34,479 nt of DNA, from contig CABQNA010000004.1 in NCBI GenBank assembly GCA_902465425.1, positions 1 to 34,479 of the forward strand, given 5' to 3'. The stretch's first letter is position 1; each line of letters begins with the position of its first letter. This stretch comes from an uncultured Collinsella sp. (GTDB lineage: Bacteria > Actinomycetota > Coriobacteriia > Coriobacteriales > Coriobacteriaceae). Shown piece after piece: positions 22,996 to 30,639 of this stretch. The position numbers and the translations under genes are program-made. Below the pieces are notes generated by a model. It was not told the origin of the DNA. It did not search any database and saw only the letters and a program-made list of their open reading frames with translations.

Positions 22996-23055
22996 TGTTG
23001 ACGCATCAACGGCGAACGTCCATAATGCGCTTGCATTAAATGTTGATGTATTAAC
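22996..23055 (+). promoter_or_regulatory. Promoter flanked by two matching palindromic operators
   Basis: The -35 TTGACG (22998-23003) and -10 CATAAT (23021-23026) are 17 bp apart. Two copies of TGTTGAYGYATYAAC occur: 22996-23010, overlapping the -35, and 23041-23055, just after the expected start of transcription. The centres are 45 bp apart. Each has GTTGA/TCAAC-type dyad symmetry. This is the layout of a TetR- or MarR-type repressor site pair. No regulator gene is adjacent. Confidence 0.6.
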
Positions 23056-23075
23056 ATCTTATAGGAAAGCTTCTT

Positions 23076-24041
23076 ATGTCTCAAAACGCACGTTCCCATC
23101 GAAAGCTCAAGATAGCCGGCATTGTTACGTTGGTAGTCGTTGTCGCGCTACTGGGGTTTGCCGGCAACTTCTTGTTCGACTTTGCCCTGAATCCCCAAGC
23201 GCCCTACACCATGAAGATGATGCAGGACGGCAAGGACGCCGAAAAGGGCGAACAGATGGATGCCGAGAACACCGAGGCGCGGGCGTGGTTTAAGGAGAAC
23301 CGCGAGAGCAGCAGCCTTACCGCAGATGACGGAACCGAGCTCGCCGCTTGGTATTTTGCCGCCTCGGAGAACGCCCACGATTACGCCGTCTGCCTGCATG
23401 GATATACCAACGAGCCCATCGGTATGGCCCGATACGCCAAGCGCTTCCACGACCGCGGCATGAACGTGCTCGCGCCTGCCGCACGCGCCCACGAGCGCTC
23501 CGGCGGCGACTATATCGGCATGGGCTGGCCCGAGCGCCTCGACATCGTCGCATGGATCGAGCAAATCGTTCAGGCTGACCCCGAGGCGCGCATCCTGGTC
23601 TTTGGCGAGTCGATGGGTGCGGCAACTGCCATGAACGTCGCGGGGGAATCTCTGCCCGCAAACGTGAAATGCATTATCGAGGACTGCGGTTATACAAGTG
23701 TTTGGGACGAGTTTTCTCTGCAGCTCAAGGACGTGTTCGGCCTGCCCAGCTTTCCCTTGCTCGATGTAGCAAACTTGGTGTGCAACGTGCGCGCGGGCTA
23801 CGACTTTCATAAGGCGAGCAGTGTGGAGCAGCTCAAACACGCGACGGTTCCCATGCTGTTTATCCACGGCGACCAGGACACCTTTGTACCGTACAGCATG
23901 CTCGACCAAAACTACGACGCGTGCGCCAGCAAGGTCAAGCAAAAGCTCACTATCCATGGCGCCACCCACGCCAAGAGTGCGCAAGTTGACCCCGAGCTCT
24001 ACTGGAACACAGTCAACGACTTCCTCGACGAGTATTTTTAG
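23076..24041 (+). CDS. Membrane-anchored alpha/beta hydrolase
   Basis: A 321-residue serine hydrolase of the YfhR/BEM46 kind, with one N-terminal membrane helix (about 11-33) that puts the enzyme domain outside the membrane. The catalytic elements are the oxyanion motif CLHGYTNE, the nucleophile elbow FGESMGAA, the acid in FIHGDQDTFVP and the histidine in HGATHAKS. Substrates of such anchored hydrolases are mostly unknown (esters or lipids). The ATG follows ATAGGAAAG. It is monocistronic, with its own promoter and operator pair. A weak hairpin GGGGC/GCCCC (24058-24075) followed by TATTTT may end the transcript. Confidence 0.9.
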   Translation: MSQNARSHRKLKIAGIVTLVVVVALLGFAGNFLFDFALNPQAPYTMKMMQDGKDAEKGEQMDAENTEARAWFKENRESSSLTADDGTELAAWYFAASENAHDYAVCLHGYTNEPIGMARYAKRFHDRGMNVLAPAARAHERSGGDYIGMGWPERLDIVAWIEQIVQADPEARILVFGESMGAATAMNVAGESLPANVKCIIEDCGYTSVWDEFSLQLKDVFGLPSFPLLDVANLVCNVRAGYDFHKASSVEQLKHATVPMLFIHGDQDTFVPYSMLDQNYDACASKVKQKLTIHGATHAKSAQVDPELYWNTVNDFLDEYF

Positions 24042-24078
24042 GTAAAAAGCAACGTCTGGGGCTTTATCTGGCCCCCTA

Positions 24079-24210
24079 TTTTCGGAAGTATGCGGCAAAA
24101 TCTGGAACTGCCGACCAGACCGCAGTTTTACCAACAATTTATCAGGGGTTTTGTTGCCAAAAATCGGTTTGTGATCGGCGGTATTCGATTTTTCACCGCA
24201 CTTCCGAAAA
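24079..24210. repeat. 132-bp imperfect fold-back element
   Basis: The left half (TTTTCGGAAGTATGCGG..., from 24079) and the reverse complement of the right half (ending 24210) align over about 60 bases with small gaps: TTTTCGGAAGT, GCGG, AAAATC, CCGCCGA/TGCCGA, and ACCAACAA/GGCAACAA. The centre is near TTTATCAGGGG. It has no coding potential and lies between convergent genes. It looks like a MITE or large REP element. Confidence 0.65.
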
Positions 24211-24245
24211 GCCGCCCGTGGGCACTGTGCTCGCGGGCGGCTTTT
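24207..24245. terminator. Bidirectional terminator between convergent genes
   Basis: The 12-bp stem AAAAGCCGCCCG/CGGGCGGCTTTT (24207-24218 with 24234-24245) has a T-run on both strands. It lies between the hydrolase gene end (24041) and the DUF362 gene end (24293) and can serve both. Confidence 0.82.
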
Positions 24246-24292
24246 GCTAACGTTGCGCTACAAAAACGCTTGTTTTGTCCAATAGCTAGGCG

Positions 24293-25498
24293 TTATTTGA
24301 CCTCGATGAGCTCGTACTTGCTCGTGCCCAGGCCGATTTTCTCGGCATGCGCGATGCACGCGCGCCAGTCGGTGTCGGGATGCGTGATGCAGAAGGGGTC
24401 GTGCGCCTGCTCGCCCTCCAGATGCTCGTGGTTATGCTCCATCTTGGCCGCGCTATCGGTGAGCTCGGTGTTGGGCAGCGGCTCGGATGCCATGACGGCA
24501 TCGGCACAGGCCTGGTCGATGGCGACCGGGTCGAAGCTCGCGAACATGCCGATATCGTTGACGATAGGCGTGTCGTTTTCGGGATGGCAATCGCAGTTGG
24601 GGCTGATATCCATGGCAAGCGAAATATGGAAGCTCGGGCGTCCGTCGACAACGGCCTTCGTATACTCGGCGATCTTGTAGTTGAGCACGTCGGCCGCGGC
24701 GTCATAGCCGGGCTTGATGGCGTCCTGGTTGCACACGCCGATGCAGCGGCCGCAGCCCACGCAGCGATCGTGGTCGATAGCGGCGACGTGAACCGTGCGG
24801 GTGTTGCCGTTGGCAAGCTCGCGCTCGCGGGTGTCGTCAAACGAGATAGCGTTGTGCGCGCAGATCCTTTCGCAGGCACGGCAGCCAACGCAGTGCTCGG
24901 TCGTGACGTTCGGCTTGCCGGCGGCATGCTGCTCCATCTTGCCGGCACGGCTGCCTCCTCCCATGCCCAGGTTCTTCATGGCACCGCCAAAGCCGGCCTG
25001 CTCATGGCCCTTAAAGTGGGTGAGGCTGATCACGATATCGGCATCCATGAGCGCTTGACCGATCTTGGCCTCGTGTACGTACTCGCCGCCCTCGACCGGG
25101 ACAAGTGCCTCGTCGGTGCCCTTGAGGCCGTCGGCGATGATGATCTGGCAACCCGTGGCATACGGGGTAAAGCCGTTCTGATAAGCGGTATCGATGTGCT
25201 CGAGCGCGTTTTTGCGGCTACCAACGTAGAGCGTGTTGCAGTCGGTGAGGAAGGGCTTGCCGCCCAGCTCCTTCACGACATCCGCGACGGCGCGGGCGTA
25301 GTTGGGACGCAAAAAGCTCAGGTTGCCCAGCTCGCCAAAGTGAATCTTGATAGCGACGAACTTGTTCTCAAAGTCGATCTGCTCAATTCCGGCGTGACGG
25401 ATGAGGCGCTTGAGTTTGTCGAGCTGGCTCTCGCGAGCATGCGTGCGCAGGTTGGTGAAGTACACCTTAGCGGGTGCTGCGGGTGCAGTTGCGGTCAT
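24293..25498 (-). CDS. DUF362 protein with two 4Fe-4S clusters
   Basis: A 401-residue protein with a DUF362 core (about 10-190; KFVAIKIHFGELGNLSFLRP, FLTDCNTLYVGSRKNA, DIVISLTHFKGHEQAGFGG). The core carries a ferredoxin insertion with CVGCRACERIC and CVGCGRCIGVC, both complete CxxCxxCxxxC motifs plus the distal cysteines. DUF362 proteins are presumed redox enzymes of anaerobes; no reaction is fixed. A His-rich stretch near the C-terminus (KMEHNHEHLEGEQAHD) might bind metal. The ATG is preceded by GAGGGG. It is transcribed alone; the region upstream (25499-25778) is filled by GGGGAC-core repeats. Confidence 0.9.
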   Translation of the reverse strand: MTATAPAAPAKVYFTNLRTHARESQLDKLKRLIRHAGIEQIDFENKFVAIKIHFGELGNLSFLRPNYARAVADVVKELGGKPFLTDCNTLYVGSRKNALEHIDTAYQNGFTPYATGCQIIIADGLKGTDEALVPVEGGEYVHEAKIGQALMDADIVISLTHFKGHEQAGFGGAMKNLGMGGGSRAGKMEQHAAGKPNVTTEHCVGCRACERICAHNAISFDDTRERELANGNTRTVHVAAIDHDRCVGCGRCIGVCNQDAIKPGYDAAADVLNYKIAEYTKAVVDGRPSFHISLAMDISPNCDCHPENDTPIVNDIGMFASFDPVAIDQACADAVMASEPLPNTELTDSAAKMEHNHEHLEGEQAHDPFCITHPDTDWRACIAHAEKIGLGTSKYELIEVK

Positions 25499-25583
25499 AA
25501 ATCTATCCCCTCGGTCTATATGGCGTTACAGACATAAGAGGATGGTACCCGTTGAAGTAGGGTCAAAGTCAAGCGCGAAACCC

Positions 25584-25780
25584 AGTCATTGGGGACAGAC
25601 TTAAATGACTGAAACCACTCATTGGGGACGGACTTAAATGAGTGCCTCGCCACCTGGCAGCTAAGGACGTTCCTTATCTGCCGGCAGCTGGGGACAGTCC
25701 TTGCCAGCCCGGCCGGCGAGCCGGCGAATCGGCAAAGACTGTCCCTGATGACTGGCCGTTTAAGAACGTCCCCAATGACT
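25584..25780. repeat. Cluster of GGGGAC-core hairpin repeats
   Basis: At least five units occupy nearly all of the gap between the DUF362 and FtsX-type genes. 25584-25610 has stem AGTCATT/AATGACT. 25616-25644 has stem CACTCATT/AATGAGTG. 25656-25682 has stem GGCAG/CTGCC with the core CTAAGGACGTTCCTTAT. 25683-25709 has a GGGGACAGTCC core. Inverted units cover 25726-25780 (AAGACTGTCCCTGATGACT; TTTAAGAACGTCCCCAATGACT). The last unit runs into the stop codon of the FtsX-type gene. Confidence 0.85.
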
Positions 25781-28445
25781 ACTCTTGGACTTTGAGGGCC
25801 TCGGCCAGGCTGACGCGCTTGATAGAGCGCGTGTGTAGCAGCGCCACGACCAGGTAGGTCGCAAAGCCAATGCCGACACATGCGGCCATGGACCAAGCGG
25901 GCACGTAGATCTCGATATTGCCGTTGTAGGCGAGCAGCATCGAGCGGAAGATGGCCGTGAGCGAGCCAATAATGACCGGCAGGCTCAGCACGAGCGACAC
26001 CGCCACGCACAGCGTGATCGAGCGGATGTACAGATGCGAAATCTCGCTATCGCGATAGCCAAAGACCTTCATGTAGCTGATCGAACGGGCGCTGTGGTCG
26101 ATCACGGCCTTGGTCAGCAGGTACATAAACAGCAGGAAGATAAACACCGCGAGCCCGATCATCATTCCGATCATTTTGCTCATCATGCCGATGAACTGGT
26201 CGCCCACGGCGCGCATGTCGTCGGGCGTGGTGTCGCCGGCAAAGTAACGAACATCGAGGTCGAGCTTCTCGTCGCTCACATAGCCGTTAAAGTAGGCGGC
26301 GTCGTTGTCGAACAGCTCATTAAAGTCGTCGATACTCATATAGATATTCATGTCCGACTTGGAGCCCCAGGCACAGTCCTTGCCCGCATACTCAAGGGAA
26401 TAATGCTCGCCCTCGTACTTGTCGCTGAGCGTGACCTTCTGACCCTCGCTCCAGCCGAACTTATCGAGCAGACCGCCGCCAAAGACGACGCGCCCATCGC
26501 CGACGTCGAGGTCTTTCCAATAGCGCGAATCGGATGAAATGCCGTAGACGGAAATCGTCTCCTCGCCATTTCCATCGCCGCGGTCGTATTGCAGCTGGTA
26601 AACGGCATATTTCTCGGCCTGTGCGATTGTGCTCGCGCCGTTGTCGGTCGTATTGACCGGGTGGATATCGTCGTTGTCGGTGTCAATCTTAGAGGCCTTA
26701 TCGATCAGGTCGATGGCCTCATCGCAATCGCAGCCGAGGGCATCGGCAAGATCGTCAAGGCGCGCGTAGAGCGCATTCTTCTTGTCCTGGACCTTGGCGA
26801 GCGCGTCCTGCGCCGCGGCCAGGCTCTCGGCAGACGGAGATGCGGTCGCGGCATCGGCTGCCGCCCGCGCCGCATCGGCCGCGTCGTCAAGCTCGTCATC
26901 GGCATCCTGAGTGGCGGAAAGCAGCGCGCCGTCAACCGACTGCAAGCGCTCGAGTGCCGACCACTGCTCGCGCTCCTCGGCAGTGCCCTCGAGCTCCAAC
27001 GGCGCCTTGAGCGTGTACTGGTGCTCGGCGACCAGGCTTGTCTCGAGGTTGTCCGCATAGTGCGTCATCGTGGGCAGAATCGCCAGGCCAAAGAGCAGCA
27101 GTAGCGACGCAAATGCAATGCCCACGAAGAGTGTGGCGAAGTTGCCCAGATTGCGCAGGAAGATACGCAAGCGGAAGCGCGAGACAAAGCCCATGCGCTC
27201 CGGCAGCCGCAGGCCGCGCTTGGTGCCCGATTTGCCGCTCGACTCGTGACGAAGGAACTGCAACGGCGTCTTGCCCATCTTGCGAAGCAGACCCACCAGC
27301 GTGATGAGGACGAGCGCGGCGGCGGGAACCACGGCGCACTTCACAAAGATCTCCCAGCTCCAGTACACCTGGAAGGGCGGCAGGCTGTACGAGCCGTAAT
27401 AGAGGCTGCGCATGGGCTCGGTAAAGAACACGACGCCGAGCGCAGTGCCCAAAAGCGCCGCGACCACGCCCACGATGGCGGGAAGCGCAAGGTAGTGCAG
27501 CACGATCTCGCGTCGACGATAGCCGCTGGCGAGCAGCGTGCCGATGATGGCGCTCTCCTCCTCGATGGTGGCGTCGGTAAGGACCACAAAGACGAACGCC
27601 ATGATCACGATGATGATGTCGAGCAGCGTCATCCACATCATGGAGTCGCCGTCTACGTCGTCGCGCGCGTAGCCAATGCCCTGGTTGGAATCGGCGTCGA
27701 TGAGGTCATCCACGCGTGCATCGGCATCGGTCAGCGCCTCGACCATATCCTGCTCGGCATCGATGCGGTCTGCAGTGGAGAGATCGCGATCGGTAAAGGT
27801 AAAGGAATAGGTGTAGGCGGGTGCGCCGCCGGCGTCCTCGAGCGCGGCAAAGCCGGCGTCGCTGACCTCGGCCACGCCATAGGTGATGGTGTTCACCGTA
27901 AAGTCCGAATTGTTGAGGAACAGCGCCTGGCTATCGGGCTGGGTCATGATGCCGCAGATGGTGTAGGTGCGGCCCTCAAGCTCGACCTTATCGCCCACGG
28001 CGAGGTCGTTGTTGGTGGCAAAAACTCGATCGATGGCCACCTCGTCGTCCGCCTTGGGTTCCCTGCCCTCACAGTAGGACGCGATATCGACCTTGGTGCG
28101 GTGCGCATAGGTGCGCAGCGTGCGCTTGGTGCCGTCGTCGCCGGACACCTTTTTGCTGATGGCGTCGATGGAGAAATTCTTGTAGAGCGTGACGCCGCCG
28201 ACGTCGTCGGCTGCATCCTCGGCTGCCTTGAGCTGGTCTTTGGTGGCCTCGAAGGAGGTGGTCACGCGGCCGTCCTCAATCGTGTACGCATCGCGCATGT
28301 CGTCGATAAGGCAACCGATGGAATGCGCCGCGAGTAAAAAGCCCGAGGTAAGGGCGATGCTTCCGCACATAAGCAAAAAGATGCCCAGGTACTTGCCGAT
28401 ATTGCGGCGCAGCTCGCGCGGGAGACGTTTTGCGAGAGGTGTCAT
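25779..28445 (-). CDS. FtsX-type ABC transporter permease
   Basis: An 888-residue permease with two FtsX units. The N-terminal helix (about 17-44) precedes a large extracytoplasmic domain. A first three-helix FtsX core follows (about 260-395; IIIVIMAFVFVVLTDATIEE). A second N-terminal helix near 430-450 leads a long extracytoplasmic domain with an Ala/Asp-rich coiled region (about 500-580), and the last FtsX core spans about 755-880. This layout is typical of MacB/LolE-like or antimicrobial-peptide-type exporters that act on substrates at the outer membrane face. The ATG at 28445 lies 8 bases after the stop of the ATPase gene. The substrate is unknown. The TAG stop is fused to a GGGGAC-core repeat. 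Confidence 0.9.
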   Translation of the reverse strand: MTPLAKRLPRELRRNIGKYLGIFLLMCGSIALTSGFLLAAHSIGCLIDDMRDAYTIEDGRVTTSFEATKDQLKAAEDAADDVGGVTLYKNFSIDAISKKVSGDDGTKRTLRTYAHRTKVDIASYCEGREPKADDEVAIDRVFATNNDLAVGDKVELEGRTYTICGIMTQPDSQALFLNNSDFTVNTITYGVAEVSDAGFAALEDAGGAPAYTYSFTFTDRDLSTADRIDAEQDMVEALTDADARVDDLIDADSNQGIGYARDDVDGDSMMWMTLLDIIIVIMAFVFVVLTDATIEEESAIIGTLLASGYRRREIVLHYLALPAIVGVVAALLGTALGVVFFTEPMRSLYYGSYSLPPFQVYWSWEIFVKCAVVPAAALVLITLVGLLRKMGKTPLQFLRHESSGKSGTKRGLRLPERMGFVSRFRLRIFLRNLGNFATLFVGIAFASLLLLFGLAILPTMTHYADNLETSLVAEHQYTLKAPLELEGTAEEREQWSALERLQSVDGALLSATQDADDELDDAADAARAAADAATASPSAESLAAAQDALAKVQDKKNALYARLDDLADALGCDCDEAIDLIDKASKIDTDNDDIHPVNTTDNGASTIAQAEKYAVYQLQYDRGDGNGEETISVYGISSDSRYWKDLDVGDGRVVFGGGLLDKFGWSEGQKVTLSDKYEGEHYSLEYAGKDCAWGSKSDMNIYMSIDDFNELFDNDAAYFNGYVSDEKLDLDVRYFAGDTTPDDMRAVGDQFIGMMSKMIGMMIGLAVFIFLLFMYLLTKAVIDHSARSISYMKVFGYRDSEISHLYIRSITLCVAVSLVLSLPVIIGSLTAIFRSMLLAYNGNIEIYVPAWSMAACVGIGFATYLVVALLHTRSIKRVSLAEALKVQE

Positions 28446-28453
28446 GGCGCCGC

Positions 28454-29167
28454 CTACCAATCGAGCTCGGCGGCCGCGACGGGCGACTCGTTGAGCTCAT
28501 CCTCGACGATGTGCCCGTCGCGCAGGCGCAGCACGCGATTGGCCATACTCGCGATGGCGGCATTGTGGGTGACAATGATGATGGTGCAGCCGTAGGTGCG
28601 GTTGACATCCTCCATGAGCTGCAAGATTTCCTTGGACGTCTTGTAGTCAAGCGCGCCGGTGGGCTCGTCGCACAGCAGCAGACCCGGGTTTTTGACGAGT
28701 GCGCGGCCGATGGCACAGCGCTGCTGCTGGCCACCCGAGACCTGGCGCGGGAACTTGTTGCGGTGCTCGTAGAGGCCCAGCGAACGCAGTAGGTCGTCGA
28801 CATTGAGCGGGTTTTTGGACAGGTGTGCCGTGACCTCGATGTTCTCCTTGATGGTGAGGTCGGGCACCAGGTTGTAGAACTGAAAGACAAAGCCCAGCTC
28901 ACGGCGGCGATACTCGCCCAGGTCGGTAGGCTTGAGCACCGTGAGGTCGCAGCCGTCCACCATGATGGAGCCGGCGTCGGCATCCTCCAGGCCGCCGATC
29001 AGGTTGAGAAAGGTCGACTTGCCCGAGCCCGAGGGCCCCAGCATGACGCAGATCTCGCCGCGGTTGATGGACGTGTCAATGCCATCGAGTACCGTCAGGC
29101 GCGCATCACCGTCGCCGTAGTGCTTTTTGAGATCCTTAACCTGGACATAGGCTTGCTTTGTCGCCAT
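28454..29167 (-). CDS. ABC transporter ATPase of the MacB/LolD type
   Basis: A 237-residue ATPase with all motifs: Walker A GPSGSGKST, Q-loop FVFQFYNLVPDLT, signature VSGGQQQRCAIGRAL, Walker B LLLCDEPTGALD and the H-loop IVTHN. The EPTGALD form and the short length place it in the MacB/LolD/BceA group that partners FtsX-type permeases, consistent with the next gene. The ATG at 29167 has a GGGGGG ribosome site four bases upstream; an ATG at 29179 lacks one. No two-component genes sit beside this pair. Confidence 0.93.
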   Translation of the reverse strand: MATKQAYVQVKDLKKHYGDGDARLTVLDGIDTSINRGEICVMLGPSGSGKSTFLNLIGGLEDADAGSIMVDGCDLTVLKPTDLGEYRRRELGFVFQFYNLVPDLTIKENIEVTAHLSKNPLNVDDLLRSLGLYEHRNKFPRQVSGGQQQRCAIGRALVKNPGLLLCDEPTGALDYKTSKEILQLMEDVNRTYGCTIIIVTHNAAIASMANRVLRLRDGHIVEDELNESPVAAAELDW

Positions 29168-29264
29168 GCTACCCCCCATTGTTAGCCTGATGCTACTTCA
29201 ATAGGATAATAGTAAACCCAGGTGAACTATTATTTGGGCGAGAGCGGGAATTTGTTTCAAGACT

Positions 29265-29429
29265 AGTCATTGGAGACGTTCTTAAACGACTAGCTGTTGG
29301 GGACACTCTTTCGCCACCCGGCAGTTGGAGACGCTCCTTATCTGCCCCCGATGGCTGGTCATTTAAGTCTGTCCCCAATGAATACTTTTGGTCATTTAAG
29401 TCTGTCCCCAATGAGTACCCGATGACTAG
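29265..29429. repeat. Second cluster of GGGGAC-core repeats
   Basis: Units in both orientations fill most of the gap between the ABC-2 permease gene end and the MacB-type ATPase gene. Examples are 29265-29291 (AGTCATT-GGAGAC-AACGACT), a GTTGGGGACACTC unit near 29297, GGCAG/CTGCC at 29320-29345, and two nearly identical inverted units GGTCATTTAAGTCTGTCCCC at 29357-29376 and 29390-29409. The remaining bases (29180-29264) hold no gene. Confidence 0.82.
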
Positions 29430-29433
29430 GTGG

Positions 29434-30639
29434 CTAGGCGTGGGATTTGGTGCGCACGAGGGCTAGGCCTACGGCGGCGATGGCCGCGGCAAAGAGCACG
29501 GTGACGCCCAGGTCGCAGGCGATGTCACCCAACACGGTGGACGTCAGATCCGAAGCGAGCGCCTTGCCAATCGCGTCGTTCACCCAATACGTCGGCACAA
29601 AGTGCGCCACCGTCTGCACGGCCGAGCCCATCAGCGACAGCGGCATCCAAGCGCCGCCCAAAAACGTCATGAGCATGCCAAGCAGGTTGCCCACACCGTT
29701 AAGCAGCTCCTCGCGCGCACCCAGGCTCGACAGCGCAAAGCCAACGGCCAGCGGCGTGCACGCCAGGGCAAACGTCGCCGCCAGCGCCAGACACACACGA
29801 CCCACGCCGACCTCGGCGACCGCACCGGCAAAGCCCACGACGCCCATCATGCTCGATACAAACCAGATGCAGACGGTGAGCACGGCGGCGGCCGCAAACA
29901 CGGCAAGCGAACGCTGGCGCTCGGAGACCGGGCCGGCCTCCATGCGGCGCACGCGCTCGGGCTCGTTCATGCCCGAGAACACCAATCCCACCGACACGAT
30001 GACCGACGAGATAATCGCGTACGCGCCAAAGTTGAAATACGACTCGAGCGTGGCGGCGGCTGTCGAGTCAACCTTGACCTGCTCGATCTCGACCTTGGCG
30101 CGCTTCGCGGCCGCATGCTCGGCCGCCTTGGCAACATCGCCGTTGGGGACAGCGGGCTCAAGTGCCGCCGCAGCGCCCGCGAGCGAGATCCAGCGCGAGG
30201 CCTCGGCAGACGAAAGCGCCGCCGCCATGGTGCCGGCACCGTAGGTCACATCGAGCTTGGGCAGAGACTCCCCCGCTCGGGCGGCTGCAACGAGGTCGTC
30301 CTCAAACCCCTCCGGGATAAAGAACACGCAGTCGGCGCTACCCTTGGCGCTGTTGCTCTTGGAGAGCGCGTCCGCAAGGTCGTAGGTGTCGTCGCCGACG
30401 CCCGTGACCAGCTCAAAACGAGAACCCAGATGCTTGGTAAGCGCACGCGAAAGGTCGCTGTCATCGCGGTCGACCACGATCACGTTGGTGTCGTAGGGCT
30501 TGTACTCGGTAAGCTGCGACGAGTTCCAGCTCACCGAGGCCGCGATGAATACGCCCATGAGCGAGATGAACACCGTATAGATGAGCAGGTAGAACGGGTG
30601 CGCCAGCGCCATGCGAAGCGCGGTCTTAAAGGTGCTCAT
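29434..30639 (-). CDS. ABC-2 type permease (second permease of the exporter)
   Basis: A 401-residue permease of the YhgE/ABC2_membrane_3 type. One N-terminal helix (about 15-38, FYLLIYTVFISLMGVFIAASV) precedes an extracytoplasmic domain (about 40-210). Six hydrophobic segments then reach the C-terminus. The ATG has AAGGAG five bases upstream and overlaps the end of the preceding permease gene by 14 bases, so they are translated together. With its sister permease and the ATPase it forms a heterodimeric exporter; LnrN of Bacillus subtilis is the closest analogue by order and size. Confidence 0.88.
   Translation of the reverse strand: MSTFKTALRMALAHPFYLLIYTVFISLMGVFIAASVSWNSSQLTEYKPYDTNVIVVDRDDSDLSRALTKHLGSRFELVTGVGDDTYDLADALSKSNSAKGSADCVFFIPEGFEDDLVAAARAGESLPKLDVTYGAGTMAAALSSAEASRWISLAGAAAALEPAVPNGDVAKAAEHAAAKRAKVEIEQVKVDSTAAATLESYFNFGAYAIISSVIVSVGLVFSGMNEPERVRRMEAGPVSERQRSLAVFAAAAVLTVCIWFVSSMMGVVGFAGAVAEVGVGRVCLALAATFALACTPLAVGFALSSLGAREELLNGVGNLLGMLMTFLGGAWMPLSLMGSAVQTVAHFVPTYWVNDAIGKALASDLTSTVLGDIACDLGVTVLFAAAIAAVGLALVRTKSHA

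Noticed and set aside
25584..25780. Repeat cluster considered as a CRISPR array
   Set aside because: The units are palindromes of differing stem sequence in both orientations, without constant repeats and spacers, and there are no cas genes.
29193..29411. A 72-codon minus-strand ORF with a repeated LGTDLNDQ-like motif
   Set aside because: The repeated peptide is only the translation of the GGGGAC-core DNA repeats; there is no ribosome site.
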